Source: Clostridia bacterium (GTDB lineage Bacteria > Bacillota > Clostridia > Oscillospirales > Acutalibacteraceae). From it: 14,518 bases of DNA. A program made the translations under genes and the position numbers. Positions 1 through 7,125 of this stretch are shown here, piece after piece (the stretch's first letter is position 1; the number at the start of each line of letters is the position of its first letter). The stretch spans positions 1 to 14,518 of the forward strand of contig JAGACE010000123.1 of NCBI GenBank assembly GCA_017614275.1, written 5' to 3'. The notes under the pieces were generated by a model. That model saw only the letters and a list, made by a program, of their open reading frames with translations. It did not search any database and had not been told where the DNA came from.

Positions 1-480
1 CCCCAGCCGGTATGAAACGGCATTATCCTCACAATTCTGTTTCGGATAGTGCTCCATAAATGCGGAAGCGGCCTGAAAAAGCAGATTTTTGGCGATCCGG
101 TCCATATTCAGGATCCGCCCCTTCAAAGGCAGCATAGCGTTCTGGTCGTCCCGCAAGTGAAAGGCAGCAAACAGAACAGAAAAAACGTCTTCCGGGTCTT
201 CCGCAATTTTATGCAATTCCCCGGGGAAGATCAGCAGGGAATGCCATGGCTTCAATATATATACGCAGCGACTCACCTCAATTTGAAATATATCCGCCAG
301 AGGACACAGCAGTATGTAGCGGTCATGAAGAAAAGAGCGGATCTCCTTGAACGCCGCCCGATAATAGAATTGAATTTTGTAGGGCAGCAGCGGCGGTACT
401 TCCGGAAATCCCGGTTTGGAAAACACAAATTCCGGAATCTGTTCCGTCCAGTTTTTCCATTTTGAAGAGATTTTACTCAT
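1..480 (-). CDS. AraC-type transcriptional regulator, N-terminal part (cut by window edge)
   Basis: The minus strand is open from an ATG at 480 to base 1 with no stop, giving the first 160 residues of a longer protein. The translation has the look of the N-terminal ligand-binding cupin-like domain of sugar-responsive AraC regulators: a hydrophobic beta-rich stretch (CVYILKPWHSLLIFPGELHK near residues 68-87) of the type that precedes 'PG..H' in this family, then an amphipathic helical part. The DNA-binding domain would lie beyond the edge, so the family call rests on the sensor part only. An in-frame GTG at 489 is an alternative start; an AGGAG at about 504-508 lies 14 nt from GTG but 23 nt from ATG, so GTG may be the true start. 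The gene is divergent from the hydrolase/GH3 operon and visibly less GC-rich than it. By position it is a candidate regulator of the TATGAT operators found at four promoters here. Confidence 0.6.
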   Translation of the reverse strand, partial: MSKISSKWKNWTEQIPEFVFSKPGFPEVPPLLPYKIQFYYRAAFKEIRSFLHDRYILLCPLADIFQIEVSRCVYILKPWHSLLIFPGELHKIAEDPEDVFSVLFAAFHLRDDQNAMLPLKGRILNMDRIAKNLLFQAASAFMEHYPKQNCEDNAVSYRLG

Positions 481-510
481 TTTAATCACTTTTGTTGATA
501 CAGCTCCTAT

Positions 511-547
511 CGAAAAAGCCACCGGTCCGCTGCCGGTGGCTTTTTCG
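511..547. terminator. Perfect 15-bp terminator-like hairpin in a divergent intergenic region
   Basis: Arms 511-525 and 533-547 are perfect inverted repeats (CGAAAAAGCCACCGG and its complement) around a 7-nt loop, giving a GC-rich stem with a T-run on either strand. It is symmetrical and could terminate in both directions. Its place is odd: it lies between two divergent genes and ends only a few bases before the ribosome binding site of the leftward regulator. It could be an attenuator for that regulator or an insulator. Confidence 0.75.
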
Positions 548-552
548 TTTCT

Positions 553-615
553 CAAGTTTTTATGATGACTCCCCAACATGTTATGATGCATGCCGAGGAG
601 TCTTTTGTTTATAAT
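553..615 (+). promoter_or_regulatory. Operator type A (site 1) plus -10 box of the hydrolase/GH3 operon
   Basis: Two half-sites of the form CAA-N5-TATGATG start at 553 and 574. Their TATGAT cores are at 561-566 and 582-587, exactly 21 bp apart, with CCC at 572-574 between them. A consensus -10 (TATAAT, 610-615) starts 28 bp after the second core, and there is no good -35, as expected for an activator-dependent promoter. The layout recurs at three other promoters in this window. A direct repeat at 21 bp is the classic spacing for AraC-family dimers. Confidence 0.75.
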
Positions 616-653
616 AAGCCCAATGATACAAAAGGCCCTCGGAGGGAAGCAGG

Positions 654-1670
654 ATGATCGTTACAAAAGATACGACATTACGAGAACTGAATGAGGCCCC
701 GGAACTGACAGCCGCGAAAGATGCGCTCATTTCCGGCGGGAACTATTTCGAGGGAGAGACCGCGGACTGGTCGCTGCAGGACCTGAACGAGAAGTTCGGG
801 ACCTGGGGCGCGTCCGATATGGTCTACGGTGTCCTGCGTCTGCTTCGGGTCCTGGCGTCCGGAGAACCGACCGTCTACTCCGTTTATTCTCCGGAAGAGA
901 TCGCGACGGAACCCAGAAAAGCGCAGGCAAAGCTGTTTTACCTGCCGGCAGAAAAGGTGGTGCGGCGGGAAGGAGCTCCCTTTGTGCTCCTGACGTCCGG
1001 CGGGGCGTACGGCGCGGTCTGCACGCTACCGGAGTCTCTTCCGGTGGCGGCAAAGCTGAACGAACTGGGCTACACCTGCTTCTGTCTGAACTACCGGACT
1101 GCAGTCCCGGAAGATGCAGCGAACGGGCTGTTCCCGATGCCGGCCGACGACTTTGCTGCCGCCTGGCGATTCATCAAAGCGCATGAAACAGACTTTGGCG
1201 TCTGCGCCGAGCACTATCTGGCCGGCGGCTTTTCCGCAGGAGGCCACCTCGCTGCTATGTGGGGTACCGAACACAAAGGCGCCCGCCATTATGGCATCCC
1301 GCAGCCGAAGATGCTGCTTCTGGATTACCCGATGATCTCAATGGATACCGTCGAGGAAGGTCCGATCCGGACCTTTATGCTGAACATGATGTTCGGTGCG
1401 GAACACAACCGGGTGGAGGAAGAAGACTATCTGGTCCACTACCATATCGACCGCAAATACCCCGCGGTCTACCATGTCCAGGCAGCCGACGACACAACGG
1501 TGCTGCCCGTCAACGCCAGCCTCCTGAAGGCGGCGGCAGAGCAGATGGAGGTTCCATATCGACTGGAACTGCTCGAACACGCAGGTCACGGGTTCGGGCT
1601 GGGAAGCGATACAGACGCCGCCGGTTGGGTGGAACGAGCGATGGCTTTTTATGAAGGAGAAGTCCGATGA
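654..1670 (+). CDS. Cytoplasmic alpha/beta-hydrolase (esterase/acetylesterase-like)
   Basis: This 338-residue protein has an alpha/beta-hydrolase fold. A strand followed by LLTSGGAYG (residues 112-120) occupies the oxyanion-hole position. The nucleophile elbow is GFSAGG (192-197, Ser194), the likely catalytic acid is Asp279 or Asp280 in VQAADDTT, and the likely catalytic histidine is His312 in GHGFG. There is no signal peptide, so it acts in the cytoplasm. The start is supported by GGAGGG seven bases upstream. It overlaps the next gene by 4 bp (ATGA), so the two are almost certainly co-translated. The fold and triad point to a carboxylic-ester hydrolase, and the GH3 partner suggests removal of acetyl or other acyl groups from a glycoside, but the substrate cannot be read from sequence. 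It is more distant from the esterases at 4239-5363 and 7126-8124 than those two are from each other. Confidence 0.85.
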   Translation: MIVTKDTTLRELNEAPELTAAKDALISGGNYFEGETADWSLQDLNEKFGTWGASDMVYGVLRLLRVLASGEPTVYSVYSPEEIATEPRKAQAKLFYLPAEKVVRREGAPFVLLTSGGAYGAVCTLPESLPVAAKLNELGYTCFCLNYRTAVPEDAANGLFPMPADDFAAAWRFIKAHETDFGVCAEHYLAGGFSAGGHLAAMWGTEHKGARHYGIPQPKMLLLDYPMISMDTVEEGPIRTFMLNMMFGAEHNRVEEEDYLVHYHIDRKYPAVYHVQAADDTTVLPVNASLLKAAAEQMEVPYRLELLEHAGHGFGLGSDTDAAGWVERAMAFYEGEVR

Positions 1671-4192
1671 CAGAAATGACAAAGCTGGAAAAGAAGAACG
1701 CGGCTCTTGCCGAAACGCTGGCAGAAGAGGGGATCGTTCTTCTGGAGAACAAAAGAAACTGCCTGCCGTTCGGAGACGGGATCCGGACGATTGCCCTGTT
1801 TGGCGCGGGCGCCCGCCGGACCATCGAAGGCGGGACTGGGTCCGGGCACGTGAACAGCCGGCACATCACCTCGGTGGAGGAAGGTCTGGAACAGGAAGGG
1901 TATACGATCGTATCGAAGGCCTGGCTCGATGAGTTCGACCGCGTCCAGAACGAGGCGCTGGCCGCCTATGAAGCTTCCATTCAGGAGGTGGCGCGTGAAA
2001 GTGCGCAGAAGGCGCTCCTGACCATGATGGGGAACCCGTTCCGGGAACCTGTATTCCGTGAACTGACCCAGGAGGAACTCACCGGCCTGTACGCGGATGC
2101 CGCCGTCTATGTCCTCGCCCGAAAGTCCGGGGAAGGCGCAGACCGGCACGACGCGGAAGGCGACTACCGGCTGACGGAGCAGGAGGTCCATGACATCCAG
2201 CTGCTCGCGGAACACTACCGTCGGTTTGTGCTGGTGCTCAACGTGGGCGGGCCGATGGATCTGCGCCCCGTCCGGAACTTCTCCGGCCTTGGCGCCATCC
2301 TGTACATCGGGCAGGGCGGCGTGGAATGCGGACGTGCTGCGGCACGGGTCCTGTCCGGCACCGTGACGCCCTCCGGCAAACTGGCTGCCACGTGGGCCTT
2401 CTCTTATGAAGACTATCCGTTCGCGGCCGAATACGCCGACGCCAACGGAGACCTCGACGATTCCTACTATAAAGAGGGCGTCTATGTCGGCTACCGGTAC
2501 TTTGATACCTTTGGGGTAGCCCCTCTTTATTCGTTCGGGCACGGTCTGTCCTATACGAGATTCCAGATGAAACTGGATACTCTGTCCCAGGAGAACGCCG
2601 AGGTGGTCCTGAAGGTCCGGGTCACCAACCTTCTGGAAGAATATGCCGGAAAAGAAGTGGTCCAGGTCTATGCGGCGCCGCCGATCGAAAGCGTCGACCG
2701 CCCCCGGCGGACACTTGTGGCGTTCGCCAAGACCAAATTGCTGGCTCCGGGCGAGCCGCAGCTCCTGACCATTCGCATCCCGGTAGATCGCCTCACCAAC
2801 TATAATGAAACTGAGTCTACCTTCGAACTGGAGGCGGGCGCATATACCCTGTCCCTCGGCGGGAGCCTGGAGTCTGCAGTCCCCTGTGCGGTGCTGCGGG
2901 TCAAAGACACGTTCGTCACCGAGACCTGCGCGGACCTCTTTGGCGATGTGCATCCGGAAGAACCCATCCCACTGAACCGGGTGGAGACCCCTGTGCCGGA
3001 CGCCTCTCTGCCGACCCTGGAACTGGACGAGTCGAAGTTCTTCACGACCATGCACGGCTATGCGCCGGTCGAACAGCGGGAACTGCTCAGCGGCATCCCG
3101 GAACTGACGTTCCAGGCGTTGAAGGAAGGCCGGACGACGGTCGAAGTCTTTACGGCCTGCCTGAGCGTGGAAGAAATGGCGACCCTCTGTGTCGGCTCTG
3201 CCCGTTTCTCGATGACCGATTTTTCCGTCATCGGGAACCAGTCGAAAGAACTGCCCGGCGCGGCCGGGGAGACCACGGACCTCCTGGAGAAGAAGTACGG
3301 CGTGCCGGCCGCCGTCATGGCGGACGGGCCTGCTGGGCTGCGCATCACCCCGGTCGTTTATGAGAAGGACGGCTATTACATCAAAAATCCGAAAGACGAC
3401 CCGACGTTCCGGCTCATCCTGCCGCCGGACGCACAGGACGTGGACCTTTCCGGCACCACGGTGTCGGAGCACTACTGCACGGCCCTGCCGGTGGCGACGG
3501 CACTGGCCCAGACCTGGAACCTGGACCTGCTCGAAACGGCAGGGGATATCGTCGGCAGTGAAATGGAGGCACTCGGCATCCACCTGTGGCTCGCCCCCGG
3601 CATGAACCTCCAGAAGAACCCGCTCTGCGGCAGAAACTTCGAATATTACTCCGAAGACCCGCTGCTCACCGGGCTCTGCGCGGCCGCCACGACCAGAGGC
3701 GTCCAGCAGCACAAGGGCTGCGGGGTCACCATCAAGCACATCGCCGTCAACAACCAGGAGACGAACCGGAACTTCAACTGCTCCCATGTCTCGGAGCGGG
3801 CGATGCGCGAGCTCTACCTCAAAGGGTTCGAGCTCTGCGTGCGGCAGGCCTACCCGGTCGCCGCCATGAGCTCCTACAACCTCATCAACGGAGAACAGGC
3901 ATCCAACCGGGAAGACCTGTTCACCCACATCCTTCGGAATGAATGGGGCTTTGCCGGCCTCGTCATGACGGACTGGGGCGCCACTTCCGGCTTTGGCCGC
4001 AGAGAGGACCAGAAGTACGACTGTGCGACGGCCGAAGGGTGCATCGCCGCCGGAAACGACCTCATCATGCCCGGCAGCCAGAGAGACGTCGATGCCATCG
4101 TCGCCGCTGTGGAGAAGGGCGATCTGCCCCTTGCCAAACTGCAGTTCTGCGCCGGGAACATCCTCTCCGTTTTGATTCGTCTTTTCGCGTAA
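1667..4192 (+). CDS. Glycoside hydrolase family 3 with permuted domain order
   Basis: This 841-residue protein has the parts of a GH3 beta-glycosidase in reversed order. Residues 15-300 resemble the usual C-terminal alpha/beta-sandwich domain: GIVLLENKRNCLPF, the GTGSGHV loop, SGEGADR at 154-160, and the GHGLSYTRF end at 291-299. Glu156 of SGEGADR is a candidate acid/base. Residues 300-415 look like the fibronectin-III-like domain (GKEVVQVY). Residues 490-841 are the (beta/alpha)8 barrel normally found first: ADGPAGLR (552-559), GRNFEYYSEDP, KHIAVNNQE (690-698), and the nucleophile motif VMTDWGA with Asp769. Such permuted GH3 enzymes are known from Ruminococcus albus and Butyrivibrio fibrisolvens. 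There is no signal peptide, so it probably cleaves imported beta-glycosides. The exact sugar specificity (glucoside, xyloside or other) is not determined. It is the second gene of the hydrolase operon and ends at a strong terminator. Confidence 0.93.
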   Translation: MTEMTKLEKKNAALAETLAEEGIVLLENKRNCLPFGDGIRTIALFGAGARRTIEGGTGSGHVNSRHITSVEEGLEQEGYTIVSKAWLDEFDRVQNEALAAYEASIQEVARESAQKALLTMMGNPFREPVFRELTQEELTGLYADAAVYVLARKSGEGADRHDAEGDYRLTEQEVHDIQLLAEHYRRFVLVLNVGGPMDLRPVRNFSGLGAILYIGQGGVECGRAAARVLSGTVTPSGKLAATWAFSYEDYPFAAEYADANGDLDDSYYKEGVYVGYRYFDTFGVAPLYSFGHGLSYTRFQMKLDTLSQENAEVVLKVRVTNLLEEYAGKEVVQVYAAPPIESVDRPRRTLVAFAKTKLLAPGEPQLLTIRIPVDRLTNYNETESTFELEAGAYTLSLGGSLESAVPCAVLRVKDTFVTETCADLFGDVHPEEPIPLNRVETPVPDASLPTLELDESKFFTTMHGYAPVEQRELLSGIPELTFQALKEGRTTVEVFTACLSVEEMATLCVGSARFSMTDFSVIGNQSKELPGAAGETTDLLEKKYGVPAAVMADGPAGLRITPVVYEKDGYYIKNPKDDPTFRLILPPDAQDVDLSGTTVSEHYCTALPVATALAQTWNLDLLETAGDIVGSEMEALGIHLWLAPGMNLQKNPLCGRNFEYYSEDPLLTGLCAAATTRGVQQHKGCGVTIKHIAVNNQETNRNFNCSHVSERAMRELYLKGFELCVRQAYPVAAMSSYNLINGEQASNREDLFTHILRNEWGFAGLVMTDWGATSGFGRREDQKYDCATAEGCIAAGNDLIMPGSQRDVDAIVAAVEKGDLPLAKLQFCAGNILSVLIRLFA

Positions 4193-4236
4193 ACAAAAAA
4201 CAAAGCCCCGTTTCCCACGGGGCTTTGTTTTTTGTT
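4192..4236. terminator. Bidirectional intrinsic terminator between convergent genes
   Basis: Arms 4192-4211 and 4217-4236 form a perfect 20-bp inverted repeat with a 5-nt loop. The AAAGCCCCGT core is GC-rich and flanked by A- and T-rich ends, so there is a U-tract in each direction. It closes the GH3 operon from the left and the secreted esterase gene from the right. Confidence 0.93.
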
Positions 4237-4238
4237 GC

Positions 4239-5363
4239 TTAAAAATGCGCTTCCAGCCAGTCGAGGTATTCTTCGAAGACCCAGGCATAGTCCGGATTGC
4301 TCGTGAAAATGTGATTGGCACCTTCGACTTCCGTATAGACCACATCTCCGCCTTTCGCTTCCAGGCGACTGGCATACTCTTTGGAACCAAGGTGAGTCAC
4401 TAGCATGTCCTCTGTCCCGTGAGCGATGTACTGCGGCACGGTCGTGTTCGTGATGTGAGACGGAAGATCGTACTGATACAACAGATTCGCTCTGGTGATC
4501 GGATTGCGGTACTCGTCTGCCGGGAAGACCGCAAAACCGCATCCGTGGTTATACTTCAAGGTAAGTGCCGGATAGAACAAGCCGATGCTGGAAACTTCAT
4601 CGGAAACCATATCGATCTCATCCGGTGTGTAGTCTTCCGGGAACTGATTTTTCCCCTGAAGAAGATTCAGAAAACCTGCGGCTAGGTACCCGCCGGCGCT
4701 TCCACCGAACAGAGCGATCTTATCGGGATCGAACCCATAGTCTTCCGAATGGAACCGAAGCCAGCGAACGGCTCTCTGCATGTCCAGAAGAGGAATGGGC
4801 ATTTTATACGGATTGCAGCGGTAGCCGAGCACAAACGCGGAGATGCCTCGCTCGTTGAACTGCTTGGCAAGGAGGTCGGTTTCTGCCGTATTGGGTTCCG
4901 TGATGTCGCCGGTGTAAACATAACCGCCCCCGGGAATGATGATGACCGCCCGGTCAGACCCTTCTACCGGGAAAGGCACGATAGCCGGAACATCAGTATA
5001 GGTCTCGGCAGAAATGCCGGGTTTGATATCCTTCAGCCAGGTCAGCGTATCGATCTCTTCCTGACAGTCGATATAGACGGCGCCGGTATATTTGCTCATC
5101 GCGATGAGGCTCTTTTTGAGATCGTTCTCCAACGTGGCGTCAAAATCGATTTTCATATCGTCGAATTTGCTTCGATCGCTGTTCCCGGGGATGGTCTCTC
5201 CCCAAATGGGAATGCTTGTGTAGTGCCCGTCTTTTGTGCTCGGCGTCTCCTGTCCGGAAGACTCCGCCGATCGGTCGGAATTGGCAAAGACCGGGACCAG
5301 CGTGACGACGAGGAGCAGTAATACGGAGAGAAAGATGGCCGCGTAACGATTAAAATGCTTCAT
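4239..5363 (-). CDS. Secreted alpha/beta-hydrolase (carbohydrate-esterase-like)
   Basis: This 374-residue protein begins with a clear signal peptide: MKHFNR, a hydrophobic core at residues 8-24, and a probable cleavage after Ala27 (VFA/NS). A Ser/Thr/Glu-rich linker to about residue 48 follows. No lipobox cysteine is seen, so it is probably released or loosely retained rather than a lipoprotein. The alpha/beta-hydrolase core has the oxyanion loop IIPGGGY (142-148), nucleophile elbow GGSAGG (220-225, Ser222), Asp319 in HGTEDM and His351 in GANHIF. From about residue 49 it aligns along its full length with the cytoplasmic protein at 7126-8124, with many identical blocks (for example IPIWGE, FNLLQG-type and EYL.WL ends). 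AAAGGAG lies about 8 bases before the ATG. It is divergent from the sugar symporter and shares its operator type, which suggests that it trims acyl groups from a glycoside outside the cell before uptake. Confidence 0.88.
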   Translation of the reverse strand: MKHFNRYAAIFLSVLLLLVVTLVPVFANSDRSAESSGQETPSTKDGHYTSIPIWGETIPGNSDRSKFDDMKIDFDATLENDLKKSLIAMSKYTGAVYIDCQEEIDTLTWLKDIKPGISAETYTDVPAIVPFPVEGSDRAVIIIPGGGYVYTGDITEPNTAETDLLAKQFNERGISAFVLGYRCNPYKMPIPLLDMQRAVRWLRFHSEDYGFDPDKIALFGGSAGGYLAAGFLNLLQGKNQFPEDYTPDEIDMVSDEVSSIGLFYPALTLKYNHGCGFAVFPADEYRNPITRANLLYQYDLPSHITNTTVPQYIAHGTEDMLVTHLGSKEYASRLEAKGGDVVYTEVEGANHIFTSNPDYAWVFEEYLDWLEAHF

Positions 5364-5424
5364 AAAAGAGTCTCCTTTGCATGTTTGATTATGACCGCGT
5401 GTTTGGCTTGAACGGCTGTTTGTA

Positions 5425-5486
5425 AGTATACGATAGTTACAAAATTATAAAATCATAAAAAAGAGGGATAATATCATATAAAAGAG
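5425..5486 (-). promoter_or_regulatory. Operator type A (site 3) plus -10 box of the secreted esterase
   Basis: Read on the minus strand, two 14-bp direct repeats, CTCTTTTATATGAT (5486-5473) and CTCTTTTTTATGAT (5465-5452), are 13/14 identical and exactly 21 bp apart. CCC lies between the two TATGAT cores, in the same place as at sites 1 and 2. The -10 box TATACT (5430-5425) starts 27 bp after the second core, the same spacing as at the symporter promoter. This is one of four matching promoters. Confidence 0.72.
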
Positions 5487-5527
5487 TGAAAACCTGTCCG
5501 AATGGCGGATAAGCCCGACAATTTTTT
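5487..5527 (+). promoter_or_regulatory. Rhamnose-type operator modules upstream of the symporter promoter
   Basis: Three blocks of the fucO operator recur here in swapped order. TGAAAACCTGTC (5487-5498) is identical to 8266-8277. GGATAA (5507-5512) matches 8259-8264. CCCGACAATTTTTT (5514-5527) matches 8245-8258 at 13 of 14 positions. The stretch lies between the divergent type A operators of the secreted esterase and the symporter, and its last bases overlap the symporter's first half-site. This may be a second regulatory input. Binding is inferred only. Confidence 0.4.
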
Positions 5528-5580
5528 ATGATTTTTTCCCAACATGCTATGATGAAATCGAACCCTGGAACACCTATAAT
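5519..5580 (+). promoter_or_regulatory. Operator type A (site 2) plus -10 box of the sugar symporter
   Basis: Half-sites CAA-N5-TATGAT start at 5519 and 5540, with TATGAT cores at 5527-5532 and 5548-5553 (21 bp apart) and CCC at 5538-5540. A consensus TATAAT (5575-5580) starts 27 bp after the second core. Aligned to site 1, about 27 of the 32 bases from the T-run before the first core through the second TATGATG are identical, including CCCAACATG. No recognisable -35 is present. Confidence 0.75.
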
Positions 5581-5612
5581 ACACTCGAAAGTTATTTAGA
5601 GGAGGAATTCAA

Positions 5613-7052
5613 ATGGCTCTTCGGAAAAAGAACGCAGAGACTGTTGCTGTGGGCACTGCAGCAGAAGCTGCTGCCGGTGAAGCGACCGCTTTGGAAAAGA
5701 AAGATAAACTGGGCGGGAACCAGAAGATCGGTGCCTTTATGGCGGCGATTGTCGCTGCGGTTGCCACGGGATATGTCCCGAACTACATCAACCTTTATTA
5801 CACGGAATTGATGGGTGTCTCCATCGGTGCCATCGGTGCCATCATCATGGTGACGAAGTTCACGGACGGTCTGACCGACATCATCATGGGCATGCTGATC
5901 GACCGGACCCATTCAAAATGGGGCAAGGCGAAGCCCTGGCTGCTCGCCGGCGCCGCCGGTCTGGCCATTTCCATGATGCTGCTCTTCAGCTGCCCGCCGA
6001 AGTGGGGCATGGGCGGAAAGATCGCGTTCTGCACCATCTTCTACATCCTGGCCAATCCGATTTTCGGGACCATGGTCGCGGTTGCGGCGAACACGCTCCC
6101 CAACCTGATTTCTCCCAAGTCGGATCACCGCGCCACCATCGGCGTGTTCAAAGGCCTGGGCGCCATGGTCCCGCTGCTTCTCATCGGTCTTGTCGTCCCG
6201 AAACTGCTCGAACTCATGGGAGAGAGCCAGAAAACGTACACCACTGCCACTCTCATGTTTGCCGTTCTTGCCATCCTGTGTGCCATCATCGCATTCCTTC
6301 TGATCCATGAGACGGTCACAGAACATGCTGAGGCAGTTCTTGGACAGACGAAGCAACCAGTCGGTGAATCCCTGAAGAATCTGTTCTCCAATAAGTATTT
6401 CCTCTGGCTTGCCGGCGGTACGATCCTCTATAACCTGACTGCGGCACCGGTCGCCACCTATTATGCCAAATACATTTTCCACAATGTCGGCACGGCTACC
6501 CTGATCAACCTGCCCAGCATTTTTATGGTCCTTCTCCTTCCGCTCGCCCTTCCCATCGTGAAAAAAATGGGCAAACGGCAGGCCATGGTCATGGGCCTGA
6601 CGGTTGCAGCGCTTGGCCATCTCATCATCTTCTTTGCGAACGATAACCTTGCATTGTTCATGGTCGGCAAGACCATCGCGGCCGTTTTCTCGGTCCCGTA
6701 TTTTGTTGCGCTGATCCCCCTGATGGGCGAAGTTTGCGACTATGCTCTGTACAAGTCCGGGAAACCCATGGATGGCACCATCAGTTCCGCCAACTCCATG
6801 GGAGAAAAGATCGGCGTCGGCCTCATCGCCGGAGTCTCCAGCCTCATGATGCAGCTGGCCGGTTTCCAGTCCAACACCATGGGCGCGGAAGTCGCCCAGC
6901 CCGGCAGCGCCATCTTTATGATCCGCTTCCTGCTCGGCGTTTTCCCGGCCATCCTCTTCCTTCTGGCAGCCTTCTGCTTCTGGCATGTCAACATGGACAG
7001 AGAGAACATCACCGAGATCCAGAAGGAACTCAAAGAAAAAGGCATGAGATAA
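5613..7052 (+). CDS. GPH-family (MelB-like) cation:sugar symporter
   Basis: This 479-residue, highly hydrophobic protein should have about 12 membrane segments after a 35-residue Ala/Glu-rich cytoplasmic N-terminus. The signature of the glycoside-pentoside-hexuronide:cation symporter family is clear: TKFTDGLTDIIMG (81-93) followed by DRTHSKWGKAKPWLL (97-111). Asp85 and Asp89 have the D-x3-D spacing of the cation-site aspartates of E. coli MelB (Asp55 and Asp59). It probably imports a glycoside or oligosaccharide with Na+ or H+ across the cytoplasmic membrane. GAGGAGG seven bases upstream supports the start. The gene is monocistronic, ending at a strong terminator. It shares its promoter architecture with both esterases and the GH3 operon, so it is the likely uptake system for their substrate. 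The sugar itself cannot be deduced. Confidence 0.9.
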   Translation: MALRKKNAETVAVGTAAEAAAGEATALEKKDKLGGNQKIGAFMAAIVAAVATGYVPNYINLYYTELMGVSIGAIGAIIMVTKFTDGLTDIIMGMLIDRTHSKWGKAKPWLLAGAAGLAISMMLLFSCPPKWGMGGKIAFCTIFYILANPIFGTMVAVAANTLPNLISPKSDHRATIGVFKGLGAMVPLLLIGLVVPKLLELMGESQKTYTTATLMFAVLAILCAIIAFLLIHETVTEHAEAVLGQTKQPVGESLKNLFSNKYFLWLAGGTILYNLTAAPVATYYAKYIFHNVGTATLINLPSIFMVLLLPLALPIVKKMGKRQAMVMGLTVAALGHLIIFFANDNLALFMVGKTIAAVFSVPYFVALIPLMGEVCDYALYKSGKPMDGTISSANSMGEKIGVGLIAGVSSLMMQLAGFQSNTMGAEVAQPGSAIFMIRFLLGVFPAILFLLAAFCFWHVNMDRENITEIQKELKEKGMR

Positions 7053-7079
7053 TAACTCTCGCTTGGATACATGTCTTAC

Positions 7080-7113
7080 GAAAAAGTGCCCGGAATCATC
7101 CGGGCACTTTTTC
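7080..7113. terminator. Bidirectional intrinsic terminator between convergent genes
   Basis: Arms 7080-7094 and 7099-7113 form a perfect 15-bp inverted repeat (GAAAAAGTGCCCGGA and its complement) with a 4-nt loop and T-runs on both strands. It lies between the symporter gene and the convergent cytoplasmic esterase gene and should serve both. Confidence 0.93.
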
Positions 7114-7125
7114 TTTTTAGTTCGT

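Noticed and set aside
49-465. Plus-strand open frame of 138 codons opposite the partial AraC-type gene
   Set aside because: The translation shows no recognisable domain and unusual composition. The minus strand of the same stretch is open to the edge and reads as an AraC-type sensor domain.
1649-4390. A 913-codon open frame antisense to the GH3 gene, and other long antisense frames (7063-8268, 8310-9527, 11621-13258, 12933-14471)
   Set aside because: They mirror well-supported genes in GC-rich DNA, where stop codons on the opposite strand are rare. Their translations are rich in Arg, Gly, His and Asp and match no family.
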